A DNA stretch of 5,080 nt from the NCBI GenBank assembly GCA_003641695.1, contig QNBL01000211.1, positions 1 through 5,080 of the forward strand. Reading direction: 5' to 3'. The stretch comes from Spirochaetota bacterium. Lineage in GTDB: Bacteria; Spirochaetota; Spirochaetia; B11-G9. Positions 1 to 5,080 of this stretch are shown piece after piece. A program made the translations under genes and the position numbers. Position 1 is the stretch's first letter. Each line of letters begins with the position of its first letter. Under the pieces are notes generated by a model. That model made no database searches, had not been told where the DNA came from, and saw only the letters and a program-made list of their open reading frames with translations.

Positions 1-1
1 G

Positions 2-655
2 GCTGAAACCCTTAGAAAGGTGAAGCACTATAAAAATGATACACTGATTTTCACCGATGAGTATCTGGTAAGCGGTACAGGAGCTCTGTATCAGATGAAC
101 AGAGTATTCCCTGACGGCCGTATGGAAACTGCAGGTTACGGCTACAACGGAGAGGGAATTGCTGAACACTGGAGTACAGGCTCTGAGAAAACCTCTCTTT
201 TTTTCTATAACAACAATAACCTTCAGAGTATTGAAAACTACCAGAATAAAAAACTTGTTTCCTCATCAAACTTCGGCGGTGGACCGGACGGAAAATATCA
301 AGTGGATTACAGTGCAGAATCGGAAGAAAAAGTAATCCGGAAATATACCAGTGCCGGTAAATTAATTGAAGAGGAGTTCACTGCTCCGGGTAAAATAAGA
401 ATTGTTCAGTATCGCTACAACGATTCAGAGCTTCTTTCAGAAAAGCTGATAAAGGAGCCTGGATACAGAGAAAAACATTTGTATTACTACAGCAGTGAAA
501 GTAAGCTTCAAAGTGAAGATATATACAAAAACAATCAGATATATAAAAAGATACAGTATTTAAAAGACGGCAAGAGTGAAGAAACGATATTCAGGAATGG
601 ACTTCCGCTCAAGCGTGTCATGGTAAAGGATGATGTAGTTGTTGAAGAAGAATAA
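2..655 (+). CDS. Repeat-rich hypothetical protein upstream of lolC (5' end missing)
   Basis: The reading frame is open to the left edge, so this is the C-terminal 217 residues of a longer protein. A GTG at 20 is an internal valine candidate: the purine run AGAAAGG touches it directly and leaves no proper ribosome-binding spacing. I do not recognise a named family. The visible part is hydrophilic, has no membrane segment, and is rich in Tyr, Lys, Glu and Asn. It carries a degenerate repeat of about 23-24 residues, clearest at residues 115, 139, 163 and 186 (YTSAGKLIEEEF, YNDSELLSEKLI, YSSESKLQSEDIY, YLKDGKSEETIF). Weaker copies lie near residues 36 and 69. The pattern of aromatic residue, turn, Leu, then acidic strand resembles YD/RHS-like or MORN-2-like beta repeats, suggesting an extended beta structure, perhaps periplasmic or surface exposed. 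No signal peptide can be judged. The 3' end overlaps the lolC-type permease by 17 bases, so the two are probably co-transcribed and coupled. A role in lipoprotein or envelope traffic is inference from position only. Confidence 0.8.
   Translation, partial: AETLRKVKHYKNDTLIFTDEYLVSGTGALYQMNRVFPDGRMETAGYGYNGEGIAEHWSTGSEKTSLFFYNNNNLQSIENYQNKKLVSSSNFGGGPDGKYQVDYSAESEEKVIRKYTSAGKLIEEEFTAPGKIRIVQYRYNDSELLSEKLIKEPGYREKHLYYYSSESKLQSEDIYKNNQIYKKIQYLKDGKSEETIFRNGLPLKRVMVKDDVVVEEE
625..630 (+). promoter_or_regulatory. Shine-Dalgarno site for the lolC-type gene
   Basis: AAAGGA lies inside the end of the upstream gene, 8 bases before TTG 639 and 11 before TTG 642. A stop codon in the permease frame at 636-638 rules out any start further upstream, and the next codons already encode the conserved N-terminus. 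This site therefore supports a TTG start. Confidence 0.6.
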
Positions 656-1949
656 AATCGAATGGATTATATTTGTTGCTCTCAGGTACTTTAAGGCAGG
701 AAAAAGAGATAGAAGTATTTCAACTGCATTCTTTTCAGCCGTTGGAATATCTGTAGGTGTGTTGGCGATGATAACCATAATCAGTATCATGAATGGTTTC
801 CAGATTGGCTTTATAGATGATATCCTTGAAATAAATTCTTATCATATCAGGATTCGGAGCGGAGAAATGGAAGTTGACAATACTCTGATCGAAAACATTA
901 AAAGTATAGAAAACGTCAAAAGCATTCTCCCCTTTATTGATCTGCAGACTCTTGTAAAAGGTAGCTATTCTGACTTCAAAGCCTGCAAGATTCGTTCAGT
1001 ACCGGTCAATACGGAGACACAGGATCCCGATCTCCTCAGGTATCTAAATGTTACAAGAGGGGAGTTTAATCTAAAAAAAGTGAATACAATAGTTATCGGA
1101 TCAGAGCTTGCTGCAAGTCTTGGTGCAGATGTCGGTGATACTGTTTCGCTTGCTTCTATGGCGGGTGATTCCTTTCGCTCTCTTGCTCCGGTTGATATCC
1201 AGTTTACCGTAGAAGGTATTTTCAAGAGCGGATACTATGAGTATGACAGTACCATGGGCTTTACTTCGTTTCAATCATCGAAGGGACTTACTTCAGGGAA
1301 GGAAACACTCACATACGGCATAAAACTAAAGGACCGGTATAAAGATGCAGAGACCATCAGGGATATTTCATCAATAATAGGAGCTGGAAACTGCCCCGTA
1401 TCCTGGAGAGAATACAACCGTTCTTTTTTCGGAGCCCTTAGAATGGAGAAGATTTCCATGATGCTTATTGTAGGATTAATATTTCTTGTAGTGGGGGTAA
1501 ATATAAAACATTCACTGGACAGGTCAGTATACAAGCGCCGTCAGGATATTGCCCTTCTCCGTTCTGTCGGAGCAAGCCCCGGTGCTGTTAAAACAATATT
1601 TGTAACGGAGGGATTATTGATTGGGTTTTCAGGAGGGCTGATCGGGGTTATTTCAGGACTTTTTATCTCAGTAAACATAAATAATATATTTGCATTTGCC
1701 GGTTGGGCTGCAGACACCTTGTCACGATTAATTGGCAGGATTCTCTCTCCATTTGTGAATATACCTTCCTATGGTTTTTCTGTTTTTTCTCCATCCTATT
1801 TTTATTTGAACAAGGTTCCCGTAAAGATTCTTTTTCATGAAGTTTTACTTATCTTCTTTTTTGCTTTTACTGCTTCTGTTTGTGCAGCATATTCTGCTGC
1901 GGGAAAGGTTACAGAATTTACTCCTTCGGAGATCCTGCATTATGAGTAA
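639..1949 (+). CDS. lolC: Lipoprotein-releasing ABC transporter permease, LolC/LolE family (first copy)
   Basis: This is an inner-membrane permease of 436 residues, expected to pair with the second permease and LolD to lift lipoproteins from the inner membrane. The layout is that of the MacB/LolC family: a short cytoplasmic N-terminus (EWIIFVALRYFKAGKR), TM1 at about 31-51 followed by the family motif MNGF (51-54), a periplasmic domain at about 55-268, and then TM2 (271-291), TM3 (319-345) and TM4 (398-418). The TM2-TM3 loop holds RRQDIALLRSVGAS (300-313), the expected contact with the ATPase. The end (FTPSEILHYE) matches the usual family C-terminus. The start must be TTG 639 or TTG 642, because an in-frame TAG precedes them. 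The gene overlaps the upstream gene by 17 bases and lolD by 8. It is clearly homologous to the second permease (for example FTVEGIFKSGYYEYDS here against FTVKGIFSTGYYELDS there). Family assignment is firm; calling it LolC rather than LolE rests on the C-D-E gene order alone. Confidence 0.9.
   Translation: MLKKNKIEWIIFVALRYFKAGKRDRSISTAFFSAVGISVGVLAMITIISIMNGFQIGFIDDILEINSYHIRIRSGEMEVDNTLIENIKSIENVKSILPFIDLQTLVKGSYSDFKACKIRSVPVNTETQDPDLLRYLNVTRGEFNLKKVNTIVIGSELAASLGADVGDTVSLASMAGDSFRSLAPVDIQFTVEGIFKSGYYEYDSTMGFTSFQSSKGLTSGKETLTYGIKLKDRYKDAETIRDISSIIGAGNCPVSWREYNRSFFGALRMEKISMMLIVGLIFLVVGVNIKHSLDRSVYKRRQDIALLRSVGASPGAVKTIFVTEGLLIGFSGGLIGVISGLFISVNINNIFAFAGWAADTLSRLIGRILSPFVNIPSYGFSVFSPSYFYLNKVPVKILFHEVLLIFFFAFTASVCAAYSAAGKVTEFTPSEILHYE
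1928..1931 (+). promoter_or_regulatory. Shine-Dalgarno site deciding the lolD start
   Basis: GGAG ends 10 bases before ATG 1942, inside the last codons of the first permease. The lolD frame stays open upstream to an ATG at 1837, but that extension only mirrors the TM4 coding region of the permease in another frame. ATG 1942 gives the normal LolD N-terminus. Confidence 0.6.
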
Positions 1950-2619
1950 GATTATTGAAATTGCCGGACTGCATAAAGTGTACAGAACAGGGGCTGAAGA
2001 TCTTTCGGTTCTAAACGATATTAATGTTTCCATAGCTAAAAACTGTTCTTTGACTATTACCGGTCACAGCGGGAGTGGTAAAAGCACCTTGTTAAACCTT
2101 ATTTCGGGACTGGATTTTCCCACAGCGGGTAGTATAGAGGTCAACGGTCAAAGGGTAGATTCCATGAATGAGGTTGAACTTACCACCTACAGAAGTTTTT
2201 ACGTTGGATTGATATTCCAGTTCCACTATCTTCTCAATGATTTCACTGCTTTGGAAAATGTAATGCTGCCCGGTTATATGAGCGGTCAGAAAAGGGGCTT
2301 TGCAGAAGAGAGAGCTTTTGAACTTTTGAAAGAGGTTGGTCTTGAAGAAAGGCTTGACCATTACCCGCTGCAGATGTCAGGAGGAGAAAGACAGCGGGTA
2401 GCAGTAGCGAGGGCATTGATCAACGATCCGGATCTGATTCTTGCAGATGAGCCGACCGGTAATCTTGATGAAAAAAATTCAAAGATGGTTGAGGATATAC
2501 TTTTTGCTTTGATTGAAAATCATCAGAAGACAATGCTGCTTGTTACTCATGACCTGAATCTGGCTGAAAGAGGAACCAGACAAATGCAGCTGGAACATGG
2601 GGAGCTTTTTGAATTATGA
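1942..2619 (+). CDS. lolD: Lipoprotein-releasing ABC transporter ATP-binding protein LolD
   Basis: This 225-residue cytoplasmic ATPase powers the LolCDE complex. All ABC motifs are intact: Walker A GHSGSGKST (41-49), Q-loop Gln93, signature MSGGERQR (145-152), Walker B LILADEP (165-171) with catalytic Glu170, D-loop NLDE (174-177) and switch His203 (VTHD). The stretch FQFHYLLNDFTALENV (92-107) is the hallmark of LolD and matches the E. coli protein closely as I remember it (QFHHLLPDFTALENV). The length is typical for LolD. The start at ATG 1942 gives MSKIIEIAGLHKVYRTG, a normal N-terminus with the aromatic A-loop Tyr14. The signature begins with Met instead of the usual Leu, a conservative change. 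The gene sits between two homologous permeases, overlapping the first by 8 bases and the second by ATGA, as expected for stoichiometric production of one complex. MacB-type ATPases are the main alternative, but the HxLL-DFTALENV segment and the flanking permeases favour LolD. Confidence 0.95.
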   Translation: MSKIIEIAGLHKVYRTGAEDLSVLNDINVSIAKNCSLTITGHSGSGKSTLLNLISGLDFPTAGSIEVNGQRVDSMNEVELTTYRSFYVGLIFQFHYLLNDFTALENVMLPGYMSGQKRGFAEERAFELLKEVGLEERLDHYPLQMSGGERQRVAVARALINDPDLILADEPTGNLDEKNSKMVEDILFALIENHQKTMLLVTHDLNLAERGTRQMQLEHGELFEL

Positions 2620-3920
2620 TTTTTGAACGGCCTCTTATGCTGGCAACCCGTTTCCTTGGCAGGAAGGGAGCAGGAGGTTTCTCGAGACATGTAATAGGTG
2701 CTGTTATCGGTATCACCATTTCAATTATTCCACTCGTTGTAGTGCTGGAAGTAACCAACGGGATGATAAGCGGTATTACGCAAAGATATCTTGAAATAGG
2801 AACGTATCATATTCAGGTCAGAAATCCTGTTGGGGTTTCTCGGAAAGATGAATCCGGGGTTATTGATATTATTAATTCAATAGAAGGAGTCAAAACTGTG
2901 TTTCCCGTAGTTACCGGAGTTGGGTTGGCATATTCCGGAAACGCAAGAACCGGTGTGGCACTCAAAGGATACAGAGCCGACTACTGGAAGAATGACCCCG
3001 GAATTCGAAAGTACCTGAAAATTGAATCAGGTGCTTTTGACCTCTCTGAAGAGAATTACGCACTGGTAAGCAGTGAAGCGGCAAAGACTTTAAAGATTAA
3101 GATTGGTGATACGTTTAAACTGCTCACTGCAAAAAAGTTAAAGAACGGGAAAACGCTTCTTAAACCGTCATACTTCACGGTAAAAGGGATATTTTCAACC
3201 GGATACTATGAGCTTGACTCGATAAGTGTGTATATAAATATCGAAAGAGGTTCAAAGCTTTTTAATAGTCCTGACGCCAGGTTCCTGGGGGTAAAGATTG
3301 ATAATCCGGACAGGGATATCCCCAAAATTTCCCGGTTGATAAAAGCAAAACTACCTTTCAGATGGTATGTATTCACCTGGTATGAGCTTCAAAAACCTAT
3401 GTATGAGAGTTTTGCAAGTACAAAAAAAATGTTACTTTTTATTATGCTGCTGATAGTGCTTGTAGCTTCAGTAAATATCGCCTCTGCTCTGACCATGCTG
3501 GTTATCGAGAAAGAGATGGATCTTGCAATACTTAAAAGTACCGGTATTCATTCAGATGTTATAGTATCCTCGTATGTTTATTCAGGTTTTTTAATAGGTC
3601 TTTCCGGAACCGTTTTGGGGATTATCATCGGTTTAATGTTTGCGGTAAATATCAACGAACTTTTTCACGGTATTGAGTACATAATAAACAGCGGAAGGTA
3701 CTTGATACATCTTGCTGCTGTACCTTTTGTCAACAAGCCTTTTTCCAAGGTTGTTCTTTTAAGTTCTGCATACTATCTGGATTACATCCCTGTCAAGGTG
3801 AGGTTTATCGATATACTCTTTATTGGAGTCTCTGCTGTATCTCTTTCAACTGCTGCAGCTGTAATTCCGGCAGTAAGAGCCGGAAGGTTAAAGCCGATGG
3901 AAGTAATAAGGAGACATTAA
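2616..3920 (+). CDS. lolE: Lipoprotein-releasing ABC transporter permease, LolC/LolE family (second copy)
   Basis: This is the second permease of the predicted LolCDE complex, 434 residues. Its architecture matches the first: TM1 at about 26-47 followed by TNGM (47-50) in place of the usual MNGF, a periplasmic domain at about 51-268, TM2 (272-294), TM3 (316-345) and TM4 (397-418). The TM2-TM3 loop EKEMDLAILKSTG (298-310) is a classic family coupling sequence. The tail ends PAVRAGRLKPMEVIRRH. The ATG overlaps the lolD stop as ATGA, with a plausible ribosome-binding sequence GGGGAG at 2599-2604. Between TM3 and TM4 there is a long segment with PFVNKP (370-375), echoed by PFVNIP in the first permease. 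Two diverged permeases point to a heterodimeric LolC-LolE arrangement, not a LolF homodimer. Assigning this one as LolE depends on gene order. No terminator follows; a tRNA promoter begins ten bases after the stop. Confidence 0.9.
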   Translation: MIFERPLMLATRFLGRKGAGGFSRHVIGAVIGITISIIPLVVVLEVTNGMISGITQRYLEIGTYHIQVRNPVGVSRKDESGVIDIINSIEGVKTVFPVVTGVGLAYSGNARTGVALKGYRADYWKNDPGIRKYLKIESGAFDLSEENYALVSSEAAKTLKIKIGDTFKLLTAKKLKNGKTLLKPSYFTVKGIFSTGYYELDSISVYINIERGSKLFNSPDARFLGVKIDNPDRDIPKISRLIKAKLPFRWYVFTWYELQKPMYESFASTKKMLLFIMLLIVLVASVNIASALTMLVIEKEMDLAILKSTGIHSDVIVSSYVYSGFLIGLSGTVLGIIIGLMFAVNINELFHGIEYIINSGRYLIHLAAVPFVNKPFSKVVLLSSAYYLDYIPVKVRFIDILFIGVSAVSLSTAAAVIPAVRAGRLKPMEVIRRH

Positions 3921-3929
3921 ATCTAAGAG

Positions 3930-3958
3930 TTGACAGAAAAGAGTACTTTCGGTATAGT
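3930..3958 (+). promoter_or_regulatory. Strong housekeeping (sigma-70 type) promoter for the tRNA genes
   Basis: A perfect -35 box TTGACA (3930-3935) is followed by exactly 17 bases and the -10 box TATAGT (3953-3958), five of six matches to TATAAT. Transcription should begin near 3964-3966, about 8-10 bases before the mature 5' end of tRNA-Asp. The position directly before a tRNA and the near-consensus boxes suit high stable-RNA expression. It starts only ten bases after the lolE stop. Confidence 0.85.
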
Positions 3959-3973
3959 TCCGTAGTGTCGAAT

Positions 3974-4047
3974 GGGGGTGTGGCGAAGTTGGTTATCGCG
4001 CCGGCCTGTCAAGCCGGAGATCGCGGGTTCGATCCCCGTCACTCCCG
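3974..4047 (+). tRNA. tRNA-Asp (anticodon GTC)
   Basis: A full cloverleaf can be folded by eye. The acceptor stem GGGGGTG (3974-3980) pairs with CACTCCC (4040-4046), with one G-U pair. The anticodon stem is CCGGC/GCCGG (4001-4005 with 4013-4017), with loop CTGTCAA and anticodon GTC at 4008-4010. The T arm is GCGGG/CCCGT around the loop TTCGATC. The discriminator is G4047, as expected for Asp. The 3' CCA is not encoded (GAATTC follows), so it must be added after transcription. Confidence 0.97.
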
Positions 4048-4050
4048 GAA

Positions 4051-4076
4051 TTCTTGAACCCGTAAGGGTTTGAGAA
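4051..4076 (+). other. 11-bp hairpin with GUAA tetraloop between the two tRNAs
   Basis: TTCTTGAACCC (4051-4061) and GGGTTTGAGAA (4066-4076) pair over 11 continuous positions, nine Watson-Crick and two G-U. They are closed by the stable GNRA tetraloop GTAA (4062-4065). No T run follows (GAAATGGGGGG), so it is not a normal intrinsic terminator. It begins three bases after the mature tRNA-Asp end and could guide processing of the precursor or stabilise the spacer. Function is unknown. Confidence 0.6.
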
Positions 4077-4120
4077 GAAATGGGGGGATATCCGTTGTAG
4101 ATAGAGAAACCCTTCATTTT

Positions 4121-4193
4121 CGGGCTGTAGCGCAGTGGCTAGCGCGCGTGGTTCGGGATCACGAGATCGGAGGTTCGAATCCTCTCAGCCCGA
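4121..4193 (+). tRNA. tRNA-Pro (anticodon CGG)
   Basis: The acceptor stem CGGGCTG (4121-4127) pairs perfectly with CAGCCCG (4186-4192), including the C1-G72 pair and discriminator A73 typical of bacterial tRNA-Pro. The anticodon stem is CGTGG/TCACG (4147-4151 with 4159-4163), with loop TTCGGGA and anticodon CGG at 4154-4156, reading CCG codons. The T loop is TTCGAAT. No CCA is encoded (AGATATT follows). No promoter is apparent in the 73-base gap after tRNA-Asp, so it is probably made from the same precursor. Confidence 0.97.
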
Positions 4194-4209
4194 AGATATT
4201 TTTATCTTC
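4192..4209 (+). other. Small AT-rich hairpin abutting the 3' end of tRNA-Pro
   Basis: GAAGATA (4192-4198) and TATCTTC (4203-4209) form a perfect 7-bp inverted repeat around a TTTT loop, beginning in the last base pair of the tRNA. It is followed by ATATGCCTTTTC, which lacks a proper T tract. It may weakly promote termination or set the 3' trailer end, but it could be chance in AT-rich sequence. The remaining spacer to the next gene shows no convincing promoter. Confidence 0.35.
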
Positions 4210-4282
4210 ATATGCCTTTTCTGTAAATCATGCTGAGGGTTTAATAGACTTGTTCAGTTTATTGTCTCTTTATCCGATCATA

Positions 4283-4289
4283 AAGTGAG
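4283..4289 (+). promoter_or_regulatory. Weak ribosome-binding sequence before the LysM gene
   Basis: AAGTGAG resembles AAGGAG with one inserted base and ends 4 bases before ATG 4294. It favours ATG 4294 over the in-frame GTG codons at 4285 and 4291, which have no purine-rich sequence at a suitable distance upstream. Confidence 0.35.
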
Positions 4290-4293
4290 TGTG

Positions 4294-5064
4294 ATGAGAT
4301 CCATAGTATTTTTCATTTCTATACTGATTTTCTCTGTGTGTTTACCTCTTTTGGGTGAAGGTGTGTCGGTGACTCTGAAGAAAGGGGACACTCTATACAA
4401 AATTTCTAAGGAATACAAGATTCCTGTAACAGATATAATCAAATACAATGAAATTAAGGACCCGGGTAACCTCAGGGTGGGGATGGTAATAAGGATTCCT
4501 TCCATTTACGTGGTAGAAAAAGGGGATACCCTCTATGGAGTTTCAAATAAATACAACATGAAAGTCTCAGATCTCTGTTCTGTCAACGGAATTGATACTG
4601 ATCATCTGCTTAAAATAGGTGAGAAATTGTATATCCCTCTGGAGAAAAAAGCTGCAATTGAACCGAAAACTGTTCAGAAAAGCGATACTATAAAGGAAAA
4701 TGCCCCTGGTGATGGTATTCTTTGGCCGCATGAAGGTAAACGAATTCCCATAACCGGTAAACTAAGGGGCGAAGAGATTATCGGCAAGAGAGGGGATACA
4801 ATCATATCGGTTTCTACAGGAAGGGTCGTGTGGGTTGCTCCTTACAGGGGATACGGAAACTTGATAATGATTGAGACTCCCGATAAACTGATATTTGCGT
4901 ACGGCGGGAACGAAGAAACTTTGGTAAAAGTGGGCGATGTAGTGAAACCAGGCACCAAAATAGGTAAAATGGGGATCGATCCTATTGAAAAGAGTGCAAA
5001 AGCCTATTTCTTTGTTTATAAGGAAGGGAAACCGGTGGATCCGGTCAAAGCTCCCCGGGGATAA
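4294..5064 (+). CDS. Secreted LysM-LysM protein with degenerate LytM (M23-like) domain
   Basis: The product, 256 residues from ATG 4294, is exported and probably acts at peptidoglycan. Residues 1-23 form a signal sequence (Arg2, hydrophobic core IVFFISILIFSVC). Two LysM domains follow at about 26-69 and 72-115, each with KGDTLY near its start and ending in an IP pair after VGMVIRIP or IGEKLYIP; these bind glycan strands. A polar linker (116-140) leads to a LytM/M23 fold at about 141-250, recognised by WP (144-145), GRVVWV (176-181), RGYGNLIMIE (185-194), VKVGDVVKPGTKIGKMG (211-227) and GKPVDP (245-250). The zinc ligands are absent: there is no HxxxD before GRVV, the usual YxHL is YGGN (203-206), and the HLH motif is AYF (237-239). 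It should therefore be non-catalytic, like NlpD or EnvC, which activate amidases during cell separation. Cys16 (FSVC) is a poor lipobox. In-frame GTG codons at 4285 and 4291 are alternative starts. It may be transcribed by read-through from the tRNA promoter. Confidence 0.88.
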   Translation: MRSIVFFISILIFSVCLPLLGEGVSVTLKKGDTLYKISKEYKIPVTDIIKYNEIKDPGNLRVGMVIRIPSIYVVEKGDTLYGVSNKYNMKVSDLCSVNGIDTDHLLKIGEKLYIPLEKKAAIEPKTVQKSDTIKENAPGDGILWPHEGKRIPITGKLRGEEIIGKRGDTIISVSTGRVVWVAPYRGYGNLIMIETPDKLIFAYGGNEETLVKVGDVVKPGTKIGKMGIDPIEKSAKAYFFVYKEGKPVDPVKAPRG

Positions 5065-5067
5065 GAG

Positions 5068-5080
5068 ATGAAAGGTGTTA
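5068..5080 (+). CDS. Possible start of a downstream gene (cut by the window edge)
   Basis: ATG at 5068 opens a frame reading MKGV to the window edge, three bases after the preceding stop and six bases after GGGGA (5057-5061), a possible ribosome-binding sequence. This tight spacing suggests an operon with the LysM gene, but four codons cannot identify a product. Confidence 0.35.

Noticed and set aside
20..22. GTG 20 as the true start of the first gene
   Set aside because: The frame stays open to the window edge, the purine run touches the GTG without spacing, and the repeats suggest a longer protein. It is treated as 5'-truncated.
560..790. Minus-strand open frame across the start of the first permease
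   Set aside because: It is a shadow of the two overlapping plus-strand genes, with no family resemblance. The same holds for the other minus-strand frames under the lol and LysM genes.
1837..1941. N-terminal hydrophobic extension of LolD from an upstream ATG
   Set aside because: The Leu-rich stretch is the first permease's TM4 coding region read in another frame. LolD has no N-terminal membrane segment, and ATG 1942 has a ribosome-binding site and the normal family start.
4051..4076. Intrinsic terminator between the tRNAs
   Set aside because: The stem is good but is followed by GAAATGGGGGG with no T tract.
3923..4117. Minus-strand open frame of 64 codons across tRNA-Asp
   Set aside because: It is the antisense reading of the tRNA (the well-known spurious VTGIEPAISG-type peptide). 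The tRNA fold is complete and explains the sequence.
4095..4120. Separate promoter for tRNA-Pro (TTGTAG as -35)
   Set aside because: A 17-base spacer would place the -10 box inside the tRNA itself, and no other box pair fits.
4070..4288. Plus-strand open frame of 72 codons across tRNA-Pro
   Set aside because: It reads straight through the tRNA and gives the familiar artefact sequence VAQWLARVVRDHEIGGSNPLSP. It has no independent coding support.

Overview
The window looks like chromosome of a diderm (Gram-negative-type) bacterium with moderate-to-low G+C. The best guess is a spirochaete relative, but that rests only on general gene style and is not proven. The diderm assignment comes from a complete lipoprotein-release (Lol) ABC transporter and a LysM/LytM cell-wall protein. 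Nearly all of the window is genic. There is no insertion sequence, CRISPR array or phage gene.

Left part (2-3920): four same-strand genes overlap one another. The first (2-655) is the 3' part of a repeat-rich hypothetical protein whose start lies outside the window. It overlaps a first MacB/LolC-type permease (639-1949). That gene overlaps the ATPase LolD (1942-2619) by 8 bases, and LolD overlaps a second LolE-type permease (2616-3920) by an ATGA junction. Together the last three should form a LolCDE machine that extracts mature lipoproteins from the inner membrane using ATP and passes them to a periplasmic carrier. The overlaps suggest translational coupling, and the repeat protein is probably part of the same transcript.

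Middle (3921-4293): ten bases after the lolE stop there is a near-consensus housekeeping promoter (TTGACA, 17-base spacer, TATAGT). It is followed by tRNA-Asp(GTC) and tRNA-Pro(CGG), neither with an encoded CCA end. Between the tRNAs lies an 11-bp hairpin with a GUAA tetraloop. A smaller AT-rich hairpin abuts the end of tRNA-Pro. No canonical intrinsic terminator is visible, so lol transcripts may run into the tRNAs and tRNA transcripts may run into the next gene.

Right part (4294-5080): a secreted protein with two LysM domains and a C-terminal LytM (peptidase M23-like) domain that has lost all its zinc ligands. It resembles the NlpD/EnvC class of non-catalytic amidase activators. Three bases after its stop, an ATG probably opens another gene that leaves the window.

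No clearly new system is evident. The most interesting points are the repeat protein coupled to the Lol operon, the catalytically dead LytM factor, and the unexplained hairpin between the tRNAs.
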